The translations under genes were made by a program, and so were the position numbers. From contig NZ_RMVG01000003.1 of the NCBI RefSeq assembly GCF_003813865.1, forward strand, positions 428,267 through 492,266: 64,000 nucleotides of DNA, read 5' to 3'. How positions within the stretch are numbered: the first letter of the stretch is position 1; every line of letters begins with the position of its first letter. Under the pieces are notes generated by a model, which searched no databases, was not told the DNA's origin, and saw nothing but the letters and a program-made list of their open reading frames with translations. Source of the stretch: Candidatus Pantoea deserta. Lineage in GTDB: Bacteria; Pseudomonadota; Gammaproteobacteria; Enterobacterales; Enterobacteriaceae. Shown here piece after piece: positions 1 to 10,510 of this stretch.

Positions 1-983
1 ACGGGCTTACGACCAACGCGATCGGAAAGCGCGCCCATTAACGGAATGGCGAAGATTTCCAGAATCACGGCAACGATCATGCTCTCCATTAAAATATTAC
101 TGTCGAGCTGATTAGCTTTACCCCAGGCCAGAATAATGACCGTAAACAGAGCGAAGGCGCAGGCCTCGATTAACTTCGCGGCTACGCCGTTCATGACTAA
201 TCCCGGATGTGCCTGAATCACCTCTTTTAAAGGGCGCGACTCAGCGGCTTTGGTAGCGCGGATCTCGGCAAATACCGGCGACTCGTCAATGCGCAGGCGG
301 ATGAACAGCCCGACGACCACCAGCAGAGCGCTAAGCAGGAAGGGCACGCGCCAGCCCCAGCTCATCATCTGATCCGCTGTCAGAAAAGCATTCAGTATGG
401 CGAACAGCGCCAGCGGCAGCAAAAAGCCGGTTGGCGCGCCTATCTGTACCCAACTGGCGTAAAATCCGCGTCGGGCGGGCTGAGCATATTCTGCCGTCAT
501 CAGCACCGCGCCAGCCTGTTCGCCGCCGACGCCAAACCCTTGCAGCAGGCGAATGGCTATCAGCGCGACCGGCGCCCAGATGCCAATGGTGGCGTAGGTC
601 GGCAGTAAGCCGATGCAAAATGTCCCCAGGCCCACAATCAGGATAGTTGCCACCAGCGCCTTTTTACGTCCGACCTTGTCGCCGATATGGCCGAAAATAA
701 TTCCGCCAACCGGCCGGGCGAGAAAGCCGACGGCGTAAGTGGCAAACGCCGCCAGCGTACTCACCAGCGGGTTATCGCTGGGAAAAAAGAGATGACCAAA
801 AAACAGCACTGCCGCCGTTCCATAGGCGAAAAAGTCATAGTATTCCGCTGCGGTGCCAATAGCCGATGCGCTGGCGACGCGGCGGATGACCTGCGTTTTC
901 TCCTTTGCGCTTGTGGTCATTGAGGATGATTGGGTAGTTGCCGTAGTCATAGCCTGGTCCGGTTGAGTAGGGGTCTCTACCAT
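1..983 (-). CDS. MHS-family MFS transporter (3' end cut by window)
   Basis: About 327 residues of a roughly 430-residue metabolite:H+ symporter are present; the C-terminus lies left of the window. Seen: first loop motif GHIGDKVGRKKAL after TM2, RLLQGFGVGGEQAGAV in TM4, and the second copy of the loop motif, GALSDRVGRKP, at the window edge. These are hallmarks of the MHS branch of MFS (ShiA, KgtP, ProP, YdfJ relatives) in the inner membrane. Substrate cannot be told; organic acids are typical. Two in-frame ATGs (983 and 950) are possible and neither has a good Shine-Dalgarno; the longer is given. The gene is divergent from rluB. Confidence 0.85.
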   Translation of the reverse strand, partial: MVETPTQPDQAMTTATTQSSSMTTSAKEKTQVIRRVASASAIGTAAEYYDFFAYGTAAVLFFGHLFFPSDNPLVSTLAAFATYAVGFLARPVGGIIFGHIGDKVGRKKALVATILIVGLGTFCIGLLPTYATIGIWAPVALIAIRLLQGFGVGGEQAGAVLMTAEYAQPARRGFYASWVQIGAPTGFLLPLALFAILNAFLTADQMMSWGWRVPFLLSALLVVVGLFIRLRIDESPVFAEIRATKAAESRPLKEVIQAHPGLVMNGVAAKLIEACAFALFTVIILAWGKANQLDSNILMESMIVAVILEIFAIPLMGALSDRVGRKP

Positions 984-1123
984 ACAAGTCAACACGGCAT
1001 GTTGTTGCGAATATGATCACATTTGCGGGATAAGTAGCCTGAGATGTAAACAGGCTTCACAAATGTTATTCTTAACGATCTTGTTATGCTGGCGACCAAC
1101 CGCTGACACCCTGATAAAGCAGG

Positions 1124-1151
1124 TTACAAATCAGTGAATTAACGGTATAAT
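1124..1151 (+). promoter_or_regulatory. putative sigma-70 promoter of rluB
   Basis: TTACAA (1124-1129) is followed after 16 bp by a perfect TATAAT (1146-1151), about 80 bp before the rluB start. The rest of the 984-1233 gap shows no other feature. Confidence 0.5.
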
Positions 1152-1233
1152 GAGCGGAACATCATAACTTAAGTTATTGATTTTTAATAAAATTAACCCA
1201 AATGACGCCTGGGAAGGCGACAGTGAGGCCGCT

Positions 1234-2112
1234 ATGAGCGAAAAGTTACAAAAAGTCCTGGCCCGCGCAGGCCACGGTTCCCGCCGTGAGATCGAAGCGA
1301 AAATCGCTGCCGGTCGCGTCAGCGTCGATGGCAAACTTGCCACTCTCGGCGACCGCATTGAGAATGACAAATCCCTGAAAATCCGCATCGACGGCCATCT
1401 GGTTTCTATCGCTGAATCCGCGACGGAAGTGTGCCGCGTGCTGGCCTATTACAAACCAGAAGGCGAACTCTGCACCCGCAGCGATCCCGAAGGTCGTCCA
1501 ACGGTATTCGATCGTCTGCCGCGTCTGCGCGGTTCGCGCTGGATTGCGGTAGGACGTCTTGACGTCAACACCTGCGGCCTGCTGCTGTTTACCACCGATG
1601 GTGAACTGGCGAACCGCCTGATGCATCCAAGCCGTGAAGTAGAGCGCGAATATGCCGTGCGCGTTTTCGGCCAGGTGGATGACGAAAAGATCCGTCAGCT
1701 GAGTAAAGGCGTGCAGCTTGAGGATGGCCCGGCGGCGTTTAAGACGCTGCGTTTCGCTGGCGGCGAAGGGGTAAACCAGTGGTACAACGTGACCCTGACC
1801 GAGGGGCGCAACCGTGAAGTGCGTCGCCTGTGGGAAGCGGTCGGCGTGCAGGTCAGCCGCCTGATGCGCGTGCGCTACGGCGACATCAACCTGCCGAAGG
1901 GGTTACCGCGCGGCGGCTGGATGGAAATGGATCTGGCGGCGGTTAACTATCTGCGTTCGCTGGTGGGCATGGATGACGAAACCGTCACTAAGCTGGCGGT
2001 CGAAAAAGATCGTCGTCGCACCAAGGCGAATCAAATCCGTCGTGCGGTGAAGCGCCACACGCAGGTTAGCGGCAGCAGCCGACGCAGCGGCGGCGGCAAG
2101 CGCAGCTCATAA
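1234..2112 (+). CDS. rluB: 23S rRNA pseudouridine(2605) synthase RluB
   Basis: RluB converts U2605 of 23S rRNA to pseudouridine in the cytoplasm. The 292-residue product begins [21 protein letters not shown], as in E. coli, with an N-terminal S4 RNA-binding domain (about residues 1-60). The catalytic RsuA-family motif follows: [17 protein letters not shown], whose Asp is the nucleophile. The C-terminus is a basic, Arg/Ser/Gly-rich tail typical of RluB. The frame stays open 19 codons upstream (an ATG at 1177), but the family start at 1234 is preferred. A terminator follows directly. Confidence 0.95.
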   Translation: MSEKLQKVLARAGHGSRREIEAKIAAGRVSVDGKLATLGDRIENDKSLKIRIDGHLVSIAESATEVCRVLAYYKPEGELCTRSDPEGRPTVFDRLPRLRGSRWIAVGRLDVNTCGLLLFTTDGELANRLMHPSREVEREYAVRVFGQVDDEKIRQLSKGVQLEDGPAAFKTLRFAGGEGVNQWYNVTLTEGRNREVRRLWEAVGVQVSRLMRVRYGDINLPKGLPRGGWMEMDLAAVNYLRSLVGMDDETVTKLAVEKDRRRTKANQIRRAVKRHTQVSGSSRRSGGGKRSS

Positions 2113-2115
2113 TCA

Positions 2116-2140
2116 ACGCAGCCTTCGGGCTGCGTTTTTT
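2116..2140 (+). terminator. rho-independent terminator of rluB
   Basis: Stem ACGCAGCC/GGCTGCGT around a TTCG-type loop, followed by six T. It lies 3 bp after the rluB stop and before the convergent btuR end; no T-run is present on the opposite strand. Confidence 0.85.
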
Positions 2141-2141
2141 A

Positions 2142-2732
2142 TTACCAGTCGATCCCTTGCTGGGCCTGAATGCCCGCGTCAAAAGCGTGCTTCACGGGGC
2201 GCATTTCGGTAACGGTATCCGCCATCTCGGTTAGCGCGCGATGGCAGCCGCGGCCGGTCAGAATCACGCTCTGGTGGGCAGGGCGCGCGCGCAACGCCTG
2301 CTCCAGCTCCTCCAGCGGCAGGTAATCCATGCTTACCATGTAGGTGATCTCATCCAGCAGCACCAGATCCAGGCTGGCATCAGCCAGCATGCGTCTGGCG
2401 TGTTGCCACACCGCAAGGCAGGCGGCGGTGTCCACGGCGCGGCTTTGCGTCTCCCAGGTAAAGCCGGTCGCCATCACCTGAAATTCCACGCCGTGCTGTT
2501 CCAGCAGGTTGCGCTCGCCGTTGGGCCATTCCCCTTTAATAAACTGAATCACGCCGACCCTTTTGCCGTGTCCGACCGCGCGCAGAGCGGTGCCGAACGC
2601 AGCGGTGGTTTTTCCTTTGCCGTTGCCGGTAAATACCATCAGGACGCCGCGCGTGTCGGTCGCAGCGGCGATACGCGCGTCGACCTGTTCTTTTAGCCGC
2701 TGCTGACGCTGCTGGTGGCGATCGTCATGCAT
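2142..2732 (-). CDS. btuR: cob(I)yrinic acid a,c-diamide adenosyltransferase
   Basis: This CobA/CobO/BtuR-type enzyme transfers the 5'-deoxyadenosyl group of ATP to cob(I)alamin or corrinoids, giving adenosylcobalamin. The 196-residue length equals E. coli BtuR. Seen: P-loop GNGKGKTT (residues 36-43), IQFIKGEWPNGE, and the Walker B-like LVLLDEITY. The start overlaps the yciK stop by one base (TAATG), so the two are translationally coupled, as in E. coli. Confidence 0.95.
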   Translation of the reverse strand: MHDDRHQQRQQRLKEQVDARIAAATDTRGVLMVFTGNGKGKTTAAFGTALRAVGHGKRVGVIQFIKGEWPNGERNLLEQHGVEFQVMATGFTWETQSRAVDTAACLAVWQHARRMLADASLDLVLLDEITYMVSMDYLPLEELEQALRARPAHQSVILTGRGCHRALTEMADTVTEMRPVKHAFDAGIQAQQGIDW

Positions 2733-3493
2733 TATTCTGCCGCTCCGGGCTTACGGCCAGGCTGGGCGTCGAAGCTGATGCCTGTTTTACGGCGGCTGTC
2801 ATCGCCCATAACATAAAGGTAGAGCGGCATTAAATCGGCGGGCGTCTTAAGCTTATTAGCATCTTCCTGCGGAAAGGCCGAGGCGCGCATTTTCGTGCGG
2901 GTGCCGCCGGGGTTAATACAGTTTACGCGCAGAGACTGATGTTTAAATTCATCCGCCAGCACCTGCATCATGCCTTCGGTCGCAAACTTCGACACTGCGT
3001 AGGCGCCCCAGCCCGCGCGGCCGGTGCGCCCTACGCTGGAGGTGGTAAACACCAGCGAACCGGCGCTGGATTTCAGCAGCAGCGGCAGCAGGGCCTGAGT
3101 CAGGAAAAAGGTGGCGTCGAGGTTAATCTGCATCACCTGCTGCCAGACCTGCGGGTCCAGCTCGGCCAGCGGCACGATTTCGCCCAGAATGCCGGCGTTA
3201 TGCAGCACGCCGTCGAGGCGGGGGAACTGTTCCGCCAGCCGCTCGGCCAGCTGCCGACAGGATGCGGGCGTCGCCTGCGCCAGATCGAACACCAGGCTGT
3301 GCGCCGGCCGTAATCCCAGCTGGCTAATGCTCTGCTGAGTTTGCTCCAGCCGCGAGACATCGCGGCCCAGTAAAATGACTTCCGCGCCGTAACGCGCATA
3401 GGTGATGGCGGCTTCGCGGCCAATGCCGTCGGAAGCGCCGGTAACGAGAATGATGCGGTTTTGCAGCAGATCGCTTTTCGGTTGATAGTGCAC
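2732..3493 (-). CDS. yciK: short-chain dehydrogenase/reductase YciK
   Basis: A 253-residue classical SDR, matching E. coli YciK in length and position. Seen: N-terminal cofactor motif TGASDGIG (TGxxxGxG), the NAG motif in VLHNAGILGE, and the catalytic Ser...YxxxK in SSVGRTGRAGWGAYAVSK. The cofactor is probably NADP(H), because the second strand ends LLGRD rather than with an acidic residue; the substrate is unknown. It is the first gene of a two-gene unit with btuR. Confidence 0.93.
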   Translation of the reverse strand: MHYQPKSDLLQNRIILVTGASDGIGREAAITYARYGAEVILLGRDVSRLEQTQQSISQLGLRPAHSLVFDLAQATPASCRQLAERLAEQFPRLDGVLHNAGILGEIVPLAELDPQVWQQVMQINLDATFFLTQALLPLLLKSSAGSLVFTTSSVGRTGRAGWGAYAVSKFATEGMMQVLADEFKHQSLRVNCINPGGTRTKMRASAFPQEDANKLKTPADLMPLYLYVMGDDSRRKTGISFDAQPGRKPGAAE

Positions 3494-3667
3494 AACGTAA
3501 TCCTTGAGCGCGTAAACGGGTTTTGGGTTTTATGCCTCAATTCGCCGGAGGGTGCAATCATCCACAGGCGCTTTCTGTGCCGCCCGCTGGCATTTCAGGC
3601 GACGCGCGGCGCTAAACCCGGTAAACTCTCAGAACGGTGCTAATTCTCTGTTTAATAAGGCGGGGCA

Positions 3668-4717
<1,050 letters not shown>

Positions 4718-4828
4718 GAGACAATCCCGGTTGCCAGCAGGCGGACCTGATAACCGCAAAGCGTTCTGCGCATCAGCGCGCGTTGTCATCGGGACGGGTT
4801 CGTCGCCTGTGTATCCTGTCATTAACGA

Positions 4829-4851
4829 ACCCGGCTGCCGCCGGGTTTTTT
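4829..4851 (+). terminator. terminator of sohB overlapping the yciN end
   Basis: ACCCGGC/GCCGGGT stem with loop TGCC, followed by five T. The T-run overlaps the last bases of the convergent yciN gene. Confidence 0.75.
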
Positions 4852-5098
4852 ACGCCAGGTGATAACGTGAAGAGAGCGTAAGGGCCAGATATTTAAATAC
4901 GTTAAATACTGCGGTGGTTTTTGCCGTCGGCAAGCCTTCTTCGTCAAGAAAAAAGGGACCGCGAAACACCAGGACATCGCCCTGCTGAATCACATTATCC
5001 GCTTCGAGTCCGGCAAAATAATCATCATGCTCTCTGGCAAGCGCATTGGCCTTTTCCAGTAACTTCTGGTGTGAAATGGGCTGGGTACTATTCTGCAT
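4850..5098 (-). CDS. yciN: YciN, DUF2498 family small protein
   Basis: An 82-residue soluble protein of unknown function. The C-terminal block FFLDEEGLPTAKTTAVFNVF is the conserved core of E. coli YciN (83 aa), which sits at the same place between sohB and topA. No signal peptide or membrane segment is seen. Confidence 0.92.
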   Translation of the reverse strand: MQNSTQPISHQKLLEKANALAREHDDYFAGLEADNVIQQGDVLVFRGPFFLDEEGLPTAKTTAVFNVFKYLALTLSSRYHLA

Positions 5099-5470
5099 CT
5101 GTTGTCGCCTTTTTTGACATGCACAAAATCCTTTCTATATTACTTGCCGAAACCGCTGTGCGGCAAATCAACAAAATGTGGCAATTTCTGGCGCAAAATT
5201 AAACAGAGTGCTAATTAAGTTGCGTAACGAATTTTATCAGGTAGAGTGTGGGCGATTCAGATTTCAGGGAAATCACACCGGGAAGTGTGATTATGTCAGA
5301 TGAAAAAATCGCATTTATTCATAACGTTGCATATGTATATGCCGCCTGACCTGAGATTGACCCCGCAGCCTTGAAAAGCAGAACAGGCGCAACAATATTG
5401 AACCCAATGGGTTTCAGGGCATCAAATCCTCTCCCGTTTATCAGGACGTTTTCATTAGGTAAAGGTACAT
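5099..5470. other. yciN/topA divergent intergenic region
   Basis: 372 bp with no ORF I would accept. It must hold the yciN promoter and the supercoiling-sensitive topA promoters (several in E. coli). I did not assign individual boxes. A dyad GAAATCACACC-GGAAG-TGTGATT lies near 5268-5290. Confidence 0.4.
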
Positions 5471-8068
5471 ATGGGTAAAGCACTCGTCATCGTTGAGTCC
5501 CCGGCAAAGGCCAAAACAATCAATAAATACCTCGGTAGTGACTACGTGGTGAAATCCAGCGTCGGTCATATCCGTGATTTGCCGACCAGTGGTTCAACCG
5601 CAAAAAAGAGTGCTGACGGGGCAGGCGACAAAAAAGCCAAAAAGGTTAAAAAAGATGAAAAAGCCGCGCTGGTTAGCCGAATGGGCGTGGACCCGTATCA
5701 CGGCTGGAAGGCCGACTATCAAATCCTGCCCGGCAAGGAAAAAGTCGTTTCCGAGCTAAAAGCGCTGGCGGCAAATGCTGACCACATTTATCTCGCAACC
5801 GACCTTGACCGCGAAGGGGAAGCCATTGCCTGGCATCTGCGCGAAGTGATCGGCGGCGACGATAAACGCTTCAGCCGCGTCGTGTTTAATGAAATCACTA
5901 AGAATGCGATTCGTCAGGCCTTCGACACGCCTGGCGAACTGAATATCGACCGCGTTAATGCTCAGCAGGCGCGTCGTTTTATGGACCGCGTGGTGGGCTA
6001 TATGGTCTCGCCGCTGCTGTGGAAAAAGATTGCGCGCGGTTTATCCGCCGGTCGCGTCCAGTCTGTGGCGGTGCGCCTCGTGGTTGAGCGCGAGCGCGAA
6101 ATCAAAGCCTTTGTACCGGAAGAGTACTGGGAGCTGAATGCCGACCTCAATACGGCAAAAGGCGATCTGTTGACGATGTCCGTTACGCACCAGAACGACA
6201 CTCCGTTCCGGCCGGTAAACGGCGACCAGACCCAGGCCGCCGTCGCGCTGCTGGAAAAGGCGCGTTTCGAGGTTATCGATCGCGAAGATAAACCCACCAG
6301 CAGTAAGCCTGGCGCGCCCTTTATTACCTCGACGCTTCAGCAGGCCGCCAGTACGCGACTTGGCTTCGGCGTGAAAAAAACCATGATGATGGCGCAGCGT
6401 CTGTACGAAGCGGGTCACATTACCTATATGCGTACCGACTCGACCAACCTGAGTCAGGATGCCATCGCGATGGCGCGCGGCTATATCGATAAAAACTTCG
6501 GCAAAAAATATCTGCCGGAAACGGCAAACACCTACGCCAGTAAAGAGAACTCGCAGGAAGCGCACGAAGCGATTCGTCCATCCGATGTGGATGTCGTGGC
6601 GGAAAAGCTCAAGGATATGGAAGCTGATGCGCAGAAGCTTTATCAGCTGATCTGGCGTCAGTTTGTCGCCTGTCAGATGGTGCCTGCCCAGTATGACTCC
6701 ACGACGCTGACCGTGGCCGCCGCAGGGTTCAAACTGAAGGCCAAAGGCCGGACGCTGCGTTTCGACGGCTGGACGCGCGTGATGCCTGCGCTGCGTAAAA
6801 ATGACGAAGACCATACGCTGCCGCCGGTAGAAAAAGGCGAAACGCTGGATCTTCAGCAGTTGATCCCCAGCCAGCACTTTACCAAGCCGCCTGCACGTTT
6901 CAGTGAAGCGTCGCTGGTGCGCGAGCTGGAAAAGCGCGGCATCGGCCGTCCTTCCACCTATGCGGCCATTATCTCCACCATTCAGGATCGCGGCTATGTG
7001 CGGGTAGAAAACCGCCGTTTCTACGCGGAAAAAATGGGGGAGATAGTTACCGATCGCCTGGAAGAGAATTTCCGCGATCTGATGAACTATGACTTCACCG
7101 CCACGATGGAAGACAGTCTCGATCAGGTTGCGAATAACCAGGCTGAATGGAAAGGGGTGCTGGATAACTTCTTCAGCGACTTTACTCAGCAGCTGGACAA
7201 GGCGGAGAAAGATCCCGAAGAGGGCGGCATGCAGCCGAACCAGATGGTTTTGACCTCTATCGACTGCCCGACCTGTGGACGCAAAATGGGTATCCGCACC
7301 GCCAGCACCGGCGTCTTCCTGGGCTGCTCTGGCTATGCGCTGCCGCCTAAAGAGCGCTGCAAGCAGACCATTAACCTGATCCCGGAAAATGAAGTGCTGA
7401 ACGTGCTGGAAGGCGACGATGCGGAAACGAACGCGCTGCGCGCGCGCCGTCGCTGCCAGAAGTGCGGCACGGCGATGGACAGCTATCTGATCGATCCGCA
7501 ACGCAAGCTGCACGTCTGTGGTAATAACCCGGAGTGCGACGGTTACGAAATCGAACAGGGCGAGTTCCGTATCAAAGGCTATGACGGTCCGATCGTCGAG
7601 TGCGAGAAGTGCGGCTCTGAAATGCATCTGAAAATGGGGCGTTTCGGCAAGTACATGGCCTGTACCAACGATGAGTGTAAAAATACGCGTAAGATCCTGC
7701 GCAACGGCGAAGTCGCGCCACCGAAAGAAGATCCGGTGCCGCTGCCTGAACTGCCCTGCGAAAAATCAGACGCCTATTTCGTACTGCGCGACGGCGCGGC
7801 CGGCGTTTTCCTCGCCGCGAATACCTTCCCGAAATCGCGTGAAACTCGCGCGCCATTAGTGGAAGAGCTACAGCGTTTCAAAGATCGCCTGCCGGAAAAA
7901 CTGCGCTATCTGGCAGAGGCACCAGCAGCCGATCCAGAGGGAAATAAAACCCTGGTGCGTTTTAGCCGCAAAACCAAACAGCAGTATGTTGCCTCTGAGA
8001 AAGAGGGCAAAGCGACAGGCTGGTCGGCCTTCTATATCGACGGTCAGTGGCAGGAAGCGAAAAAGTAA
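5471..8068 (+). CDS. topA: DNA topoisomerase I (omega protein)
   Basis: Type IA topoisomerase that relaxes negative supercoils. The 865-residue length equals E. coli TopA. Seen: N-terminal TOPRIM domain with [11 protein letters not shown] (acidic E9) and the DLDRE metal motif (D111, D113, E115); active-site tyrosine Y319 in TYMRTDSTN; and C-terminal zinc-ribbon repeats with Cys quartets at CPTCGRKMG...[10 protein letters not shown]...C and CEKCGSEMH...C, then a basic tail. The lysine-rich insert at residues 44-66 is the usual TopA loop. TAAAGGTACAT precedes the ATG. Confidence 0.98.
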   Translation: MGKALVIVESPAKAKTINKYLGSDYVVKSSVGHIRDLPTSGSTAKKSADGAGDKKAKKVKKDEKAALVSRMGVDPYHGWKADYQILPGKEKVVSELKALAANADHIYLATDLDREGEAIAWHLREVIGGDDKRFSRVVFNEITKNAIRQAFDTPGELNIDRVNAQQARRFMDRVVGYMVSPLLWKKIARGLSAGRVQSVAVRLVVEREREIKAFVPEEYWELNADLNTAKGDLLTMSVTHQNDTPFRPVNGDQTQAAVALLEKARFEVIDREDKPTSSKPGAPFITSTLQQAASTRLGFGVKKTMMMAQRLYEAGHITYMRTDSTNLSQDAIAMARGYIDKNFGKKYLPETANTYASKENSQEAHEAIRPSDVDVVAEKLKDMEADAQKLYQLIWRQFVACQMVPAQYDSTTLTVAAAGFKLKAKGRTLRFDGWTRVMPALRKNDEDHTLPPVEKGETLDLQQLIPSQHFTKPPARFSEASLVRELEKRGIGRPSTYAAIISTIQDRGYVRVENRRFYAEKMGEIVTDRLEENFRDLMNYDFTATMEDSLDQVANNQAEWKGVLDNFFSDFTQQLDKAEKDPEEGGMQPNQMVLTSIDCPTCGRKMGIRTASTGVFLGCSGYALPPKERCKQTINLIPENEVLNVLEGDDAETNALRARRRCQKCGTAMDSYLIDPQRKLHVCGNNPECDGYEIEQGEFRIKGYDGPIVECEKCGSEMHLKMGRFGKYMACTNDECKNTRKILRNGEVAPPKEDPVPLPELPCEKSDAYFVLRDGAAGVFLAANTFPKSRETRAPLVEELQRFKDRLPEKLRYLAEAPAADPEGNKTLVRFSRKTKQQYVASEKEGKATGWSAFYIDGQWQEAKK

Positions 8069-8085
8069 CGCCTCTCCTTTATATA

Positions 8086-8108
8086 AGGCCAGCTCAGCTG
8101 GCCTTTTT
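8086..8108 (+). terminator. terminator of topA
   Basis: AGGCCAGCT/AGCTGGCCT stem with a one-base loop or shortened equivalent, then TTTTCTT, 18 bp after the topA stop. Confidence 0.85.
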
Positions 8109-8151
8109 CTTAGCCTTATATCAAAACGTTCTACATTCCTCCTCGCGATGA

Positions 8152-9243
<1,092 letters not shown>

Positions 9244-9267
9244 CGCGTCATACTCGTTAACGTTGTT

Positions 9268-9293
9268 AAAGGCTGCCTCAGGCGGCCTTTTTT
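9268..9293 (+). terminator. terminator of cysB
   Basis: AAAGGCTGCC/GGCGGCCTTT stem (one G·T pair) with TCA loop and a T-run. Confidence 0.8.
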
Positions 9294-9500
9294 GTGCGTA
9301 GCGGTTAGCGCCACCTTAATGTCGAAAAATTTTATTATTTTTTTGTAAATGAAACACCGATCACATGTTTTTCTGTTTAGCTTTCTTAAATGAGAAACAG
9401 TACACAAAATTAACTTTGCCGCTTTGCGCACTGCCAGGATTATTCCCATACTCCAGTTAAGACCTGATGAGAAGCCTCTTTAAATCAGATTCTTTTAAGC

Positions 9501-9545
9501 TAACTCAAATTTAACGTGGTACTAATCGTAATTTAACTCAAATTT
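9501..9545. repeat. direct repeat TAACTCAAATTT, two copies
   Basis: Identical 12-mers at 9501-9512 and 9534-9545, start to start 33 bp (about three helical turns). The spacing suits two regulator dimers on one face of the DNA. No regulator is identified. Confidence 0.5.
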
Positions 9546-9671
9546 GCAATGTAATAATTTAATTAAGGAAATGTATTGCGCTTCATTATTACTTAAGTAA
9601 TTTCGAACTTTTGATAAATAGCGTTAATCGTAGTACTCAATAAAAATAACTGGATTTTCGGCCTTAATGAG

Positions 9672-9689
9672 TTTAGGATTCGTCCTAAA
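9672..9689. promoter_or_regulatory. TTTAGGA-TTCG-TCCTAAA inverted repeat
   Basis: Perfect 7-bp arms around TTCG, 50 bp before ymiA. It is either an RNA hairpin with a stable UUCG loop in the 5' leader or a protein operator. Confidence 0.45.
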
Positions 9690-9738
9690 TCTTAATCGAT
9701 GTTAACAATCGTTTTATTGAGAGTGATTATCAAAAACT

Positions 9739-9897
9739 ATGGCTACGAGACTGACTGTACAACCCGACTTCCGGGCAAAAAGCACCAAGGTTGAGCGCTC
9801 TGGTAATATTCGTCGCAAGGCCTGGTTAACCGTGATAGCTGCTTCTGCGCTGTTCTGGGTAGTTGTCGCATTGATGATCTGGCGTATATGGGGTTAA
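9739..9897 (+). CDS. ymiA: YmiA, small inner-membrane protein
   Basis: A 52-residue protein: basic N-terminus, then RRKAWLTVIAASALFWVVVA and a final IWRIWG. The C-terminal half matches my recollection of E. coli YmiA (46 aa), and the position upstream of yciX-acnA is the same. One transmembrane helix (about residues 28-48). Function unknown. The stop lies 3 bp before the yciX ATG. Confidence 0.85.
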   Translation: MATRLTVQPDFRAKSTKVERSGNIRRKAWLTVIAASALFWVVVALMIWRIWG

Positions 9898-9900
9898 GCC

Positions 9901-10080
9901 ATGTGGGCAAATACACTCAGCCGTAAACAACTGTTATCCGCGCCTCAGCTCAAAGCGCCTGCCTGTAAAGGCAAAGAAAATAGCGTGACGGATCAGAAAG
10001 TGACGATTCCAGATAGCTGGGACCTGAGTGACAATCAGCGTCGCTTCATCGAATCTATCATGGACTCGAAAGCTAAATAA
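9901..10080 (+). CDS. yciX: YciX-like small protein
   Basis: A 59-residue soluble protein, beginning MWANTLSRKQLLSAPQLK and ending in the amphipathic segment IPDSWDLSDNQRRFIESIM. The name rests mainly on position, directly after ymiA and before acnA as in E. coli, plus the RKQLL and W.L.D.Q..F.E pattern. It starts 3 bp after ymiA, so both are probably cotranscribed. No function is known. Confidence 0.7.
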   Translation: MWANTLSRKQLLSAPQLKAPACKGKENSVTDQKVTIPDSWDLSDNQRRFIESIMDSKAK

Positions 10081-10179
10081 GCGGTCAACGTTTACTGGCG
10101 AAGCCAGTATTACTCTTCTTTCCGGCGTTCCGGTGGGCAAATTTACAGCCCGGTCTTAACACTCAGCATATAAAAAGGG

Positions 10180-10199
10180 TGTCATCACAAATGATGACA
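10180..10199 (+). promoter_or_regulatory. hairpin over a 14-codon leader ORF
   Basis: TGTCATCA/TGATGACA, perfect 8-bp arms with CAAA loop. The 3' arm contains the ATG of the 10191 leader ORF, so the structure could hide that start. Confidence 0.4.
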
Positions 10200-10235
10200 G
10201 CAGGACTTTTTTACGCCCGTTTTCGGGAGGAGTGA
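10191..10235 (+). CDS. possible 14-residue leader peptide before ymiC
   Basis: ATG-to-TGA frame encoding MMTAGLFYARFREE. Its stop is 3 bp before the ymiC ATG, and the GGGAGGAG ribosome site of ymiC lies in its last codons. This layout would allow translational coupling. There is no homology evidence, and it has no clear ribosome site of its own. Confidence 0.25.
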   Translation: MMTAGLFYARFREE

Positions 10236-10238
10236 TGT

Positions 10239-10322
10239 ATGAATATGATTAAGATGTCATGGCTAAGCGCTTACGCCTTCTCATTTGCATTCTGGGCCGC
10301 TGCCGTCTGGATTGCCGTTTAA
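10239..10322 (+). CDS. ymiC: very small membrane protein, YmiC-like
   Basis: A 27-residue peptide: five leading residues then a single hydrophobic helix (SAYAFSFAFWAAAVWIAV). A strong GGGAGGAG site lies 7 bp upstream, and a terminator follows 30 bp downstream, so this is a real gene rather than a chance ORF. E. coli has a small membrane protein, YmiC, in the same yciX-acnA gap. The assignment is by position and the FWA..VWI pattern. Confidence 0.6.
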   Translation: MNMIKMSWLSAYAFSFAFWAAAVWIAV

Positions 10323-10353
10323 CACTCGCGCGCTAAATTCGTTTTCTTTTCTG

Positions 10354-10382
10354 ACGCCTCGCACTCTGTGCGGGGCGTTTTT
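10354..10382 (+). terminator. terminator of the ymiA-yciX-ymiC segment
   Basis: ACGCCTCGCAC/GTGCGGGGCGT stem (one G·T), loop TCT, four or more T. It separates the small genes from acnA, which therefore needs its own promoter in 10383-10500. Confidence 0.85.
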
Positions 10383-10510
10383 CGTTTGCCTGCCGAAACA
10401 GTGTGGCAATTCGTGTTGTAATCAAAACGTTAAGGAAAATGTAGTCTATCTTTAACATAAACCTTGTTCTCTCTGAGGTTAACGCGATCACGATAAGAAA
10501 AGGAGGAGCT

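Larger units (their letters stand above)
9294..9738. other. AT-rich regulatory gap before ymiA
   Basis: 445 bp, markedly AT-rich against its surroundings, with no ORF. It contains a 12-bp direct repeat, a 14-bp palindrome ATTACTTAAGTAAT (9588-9601) and a TTCG hairpin, described separately. It probably carries the promoter of the ymiA-yciX unit. Confidence 0.5.

Noticed and set aside
6041..7627. 528-codon open frame antisense to topA
   Set aside because: It mirrors GC-rich codons of an essential, fully conserved gene; no domain pattern or ribosome site.
9715..9738. Fur-like box (TGATTATCAAAAAC) before ymiA
   Set aside because: Only one partial half-site matches; not enough for an iron-box call.
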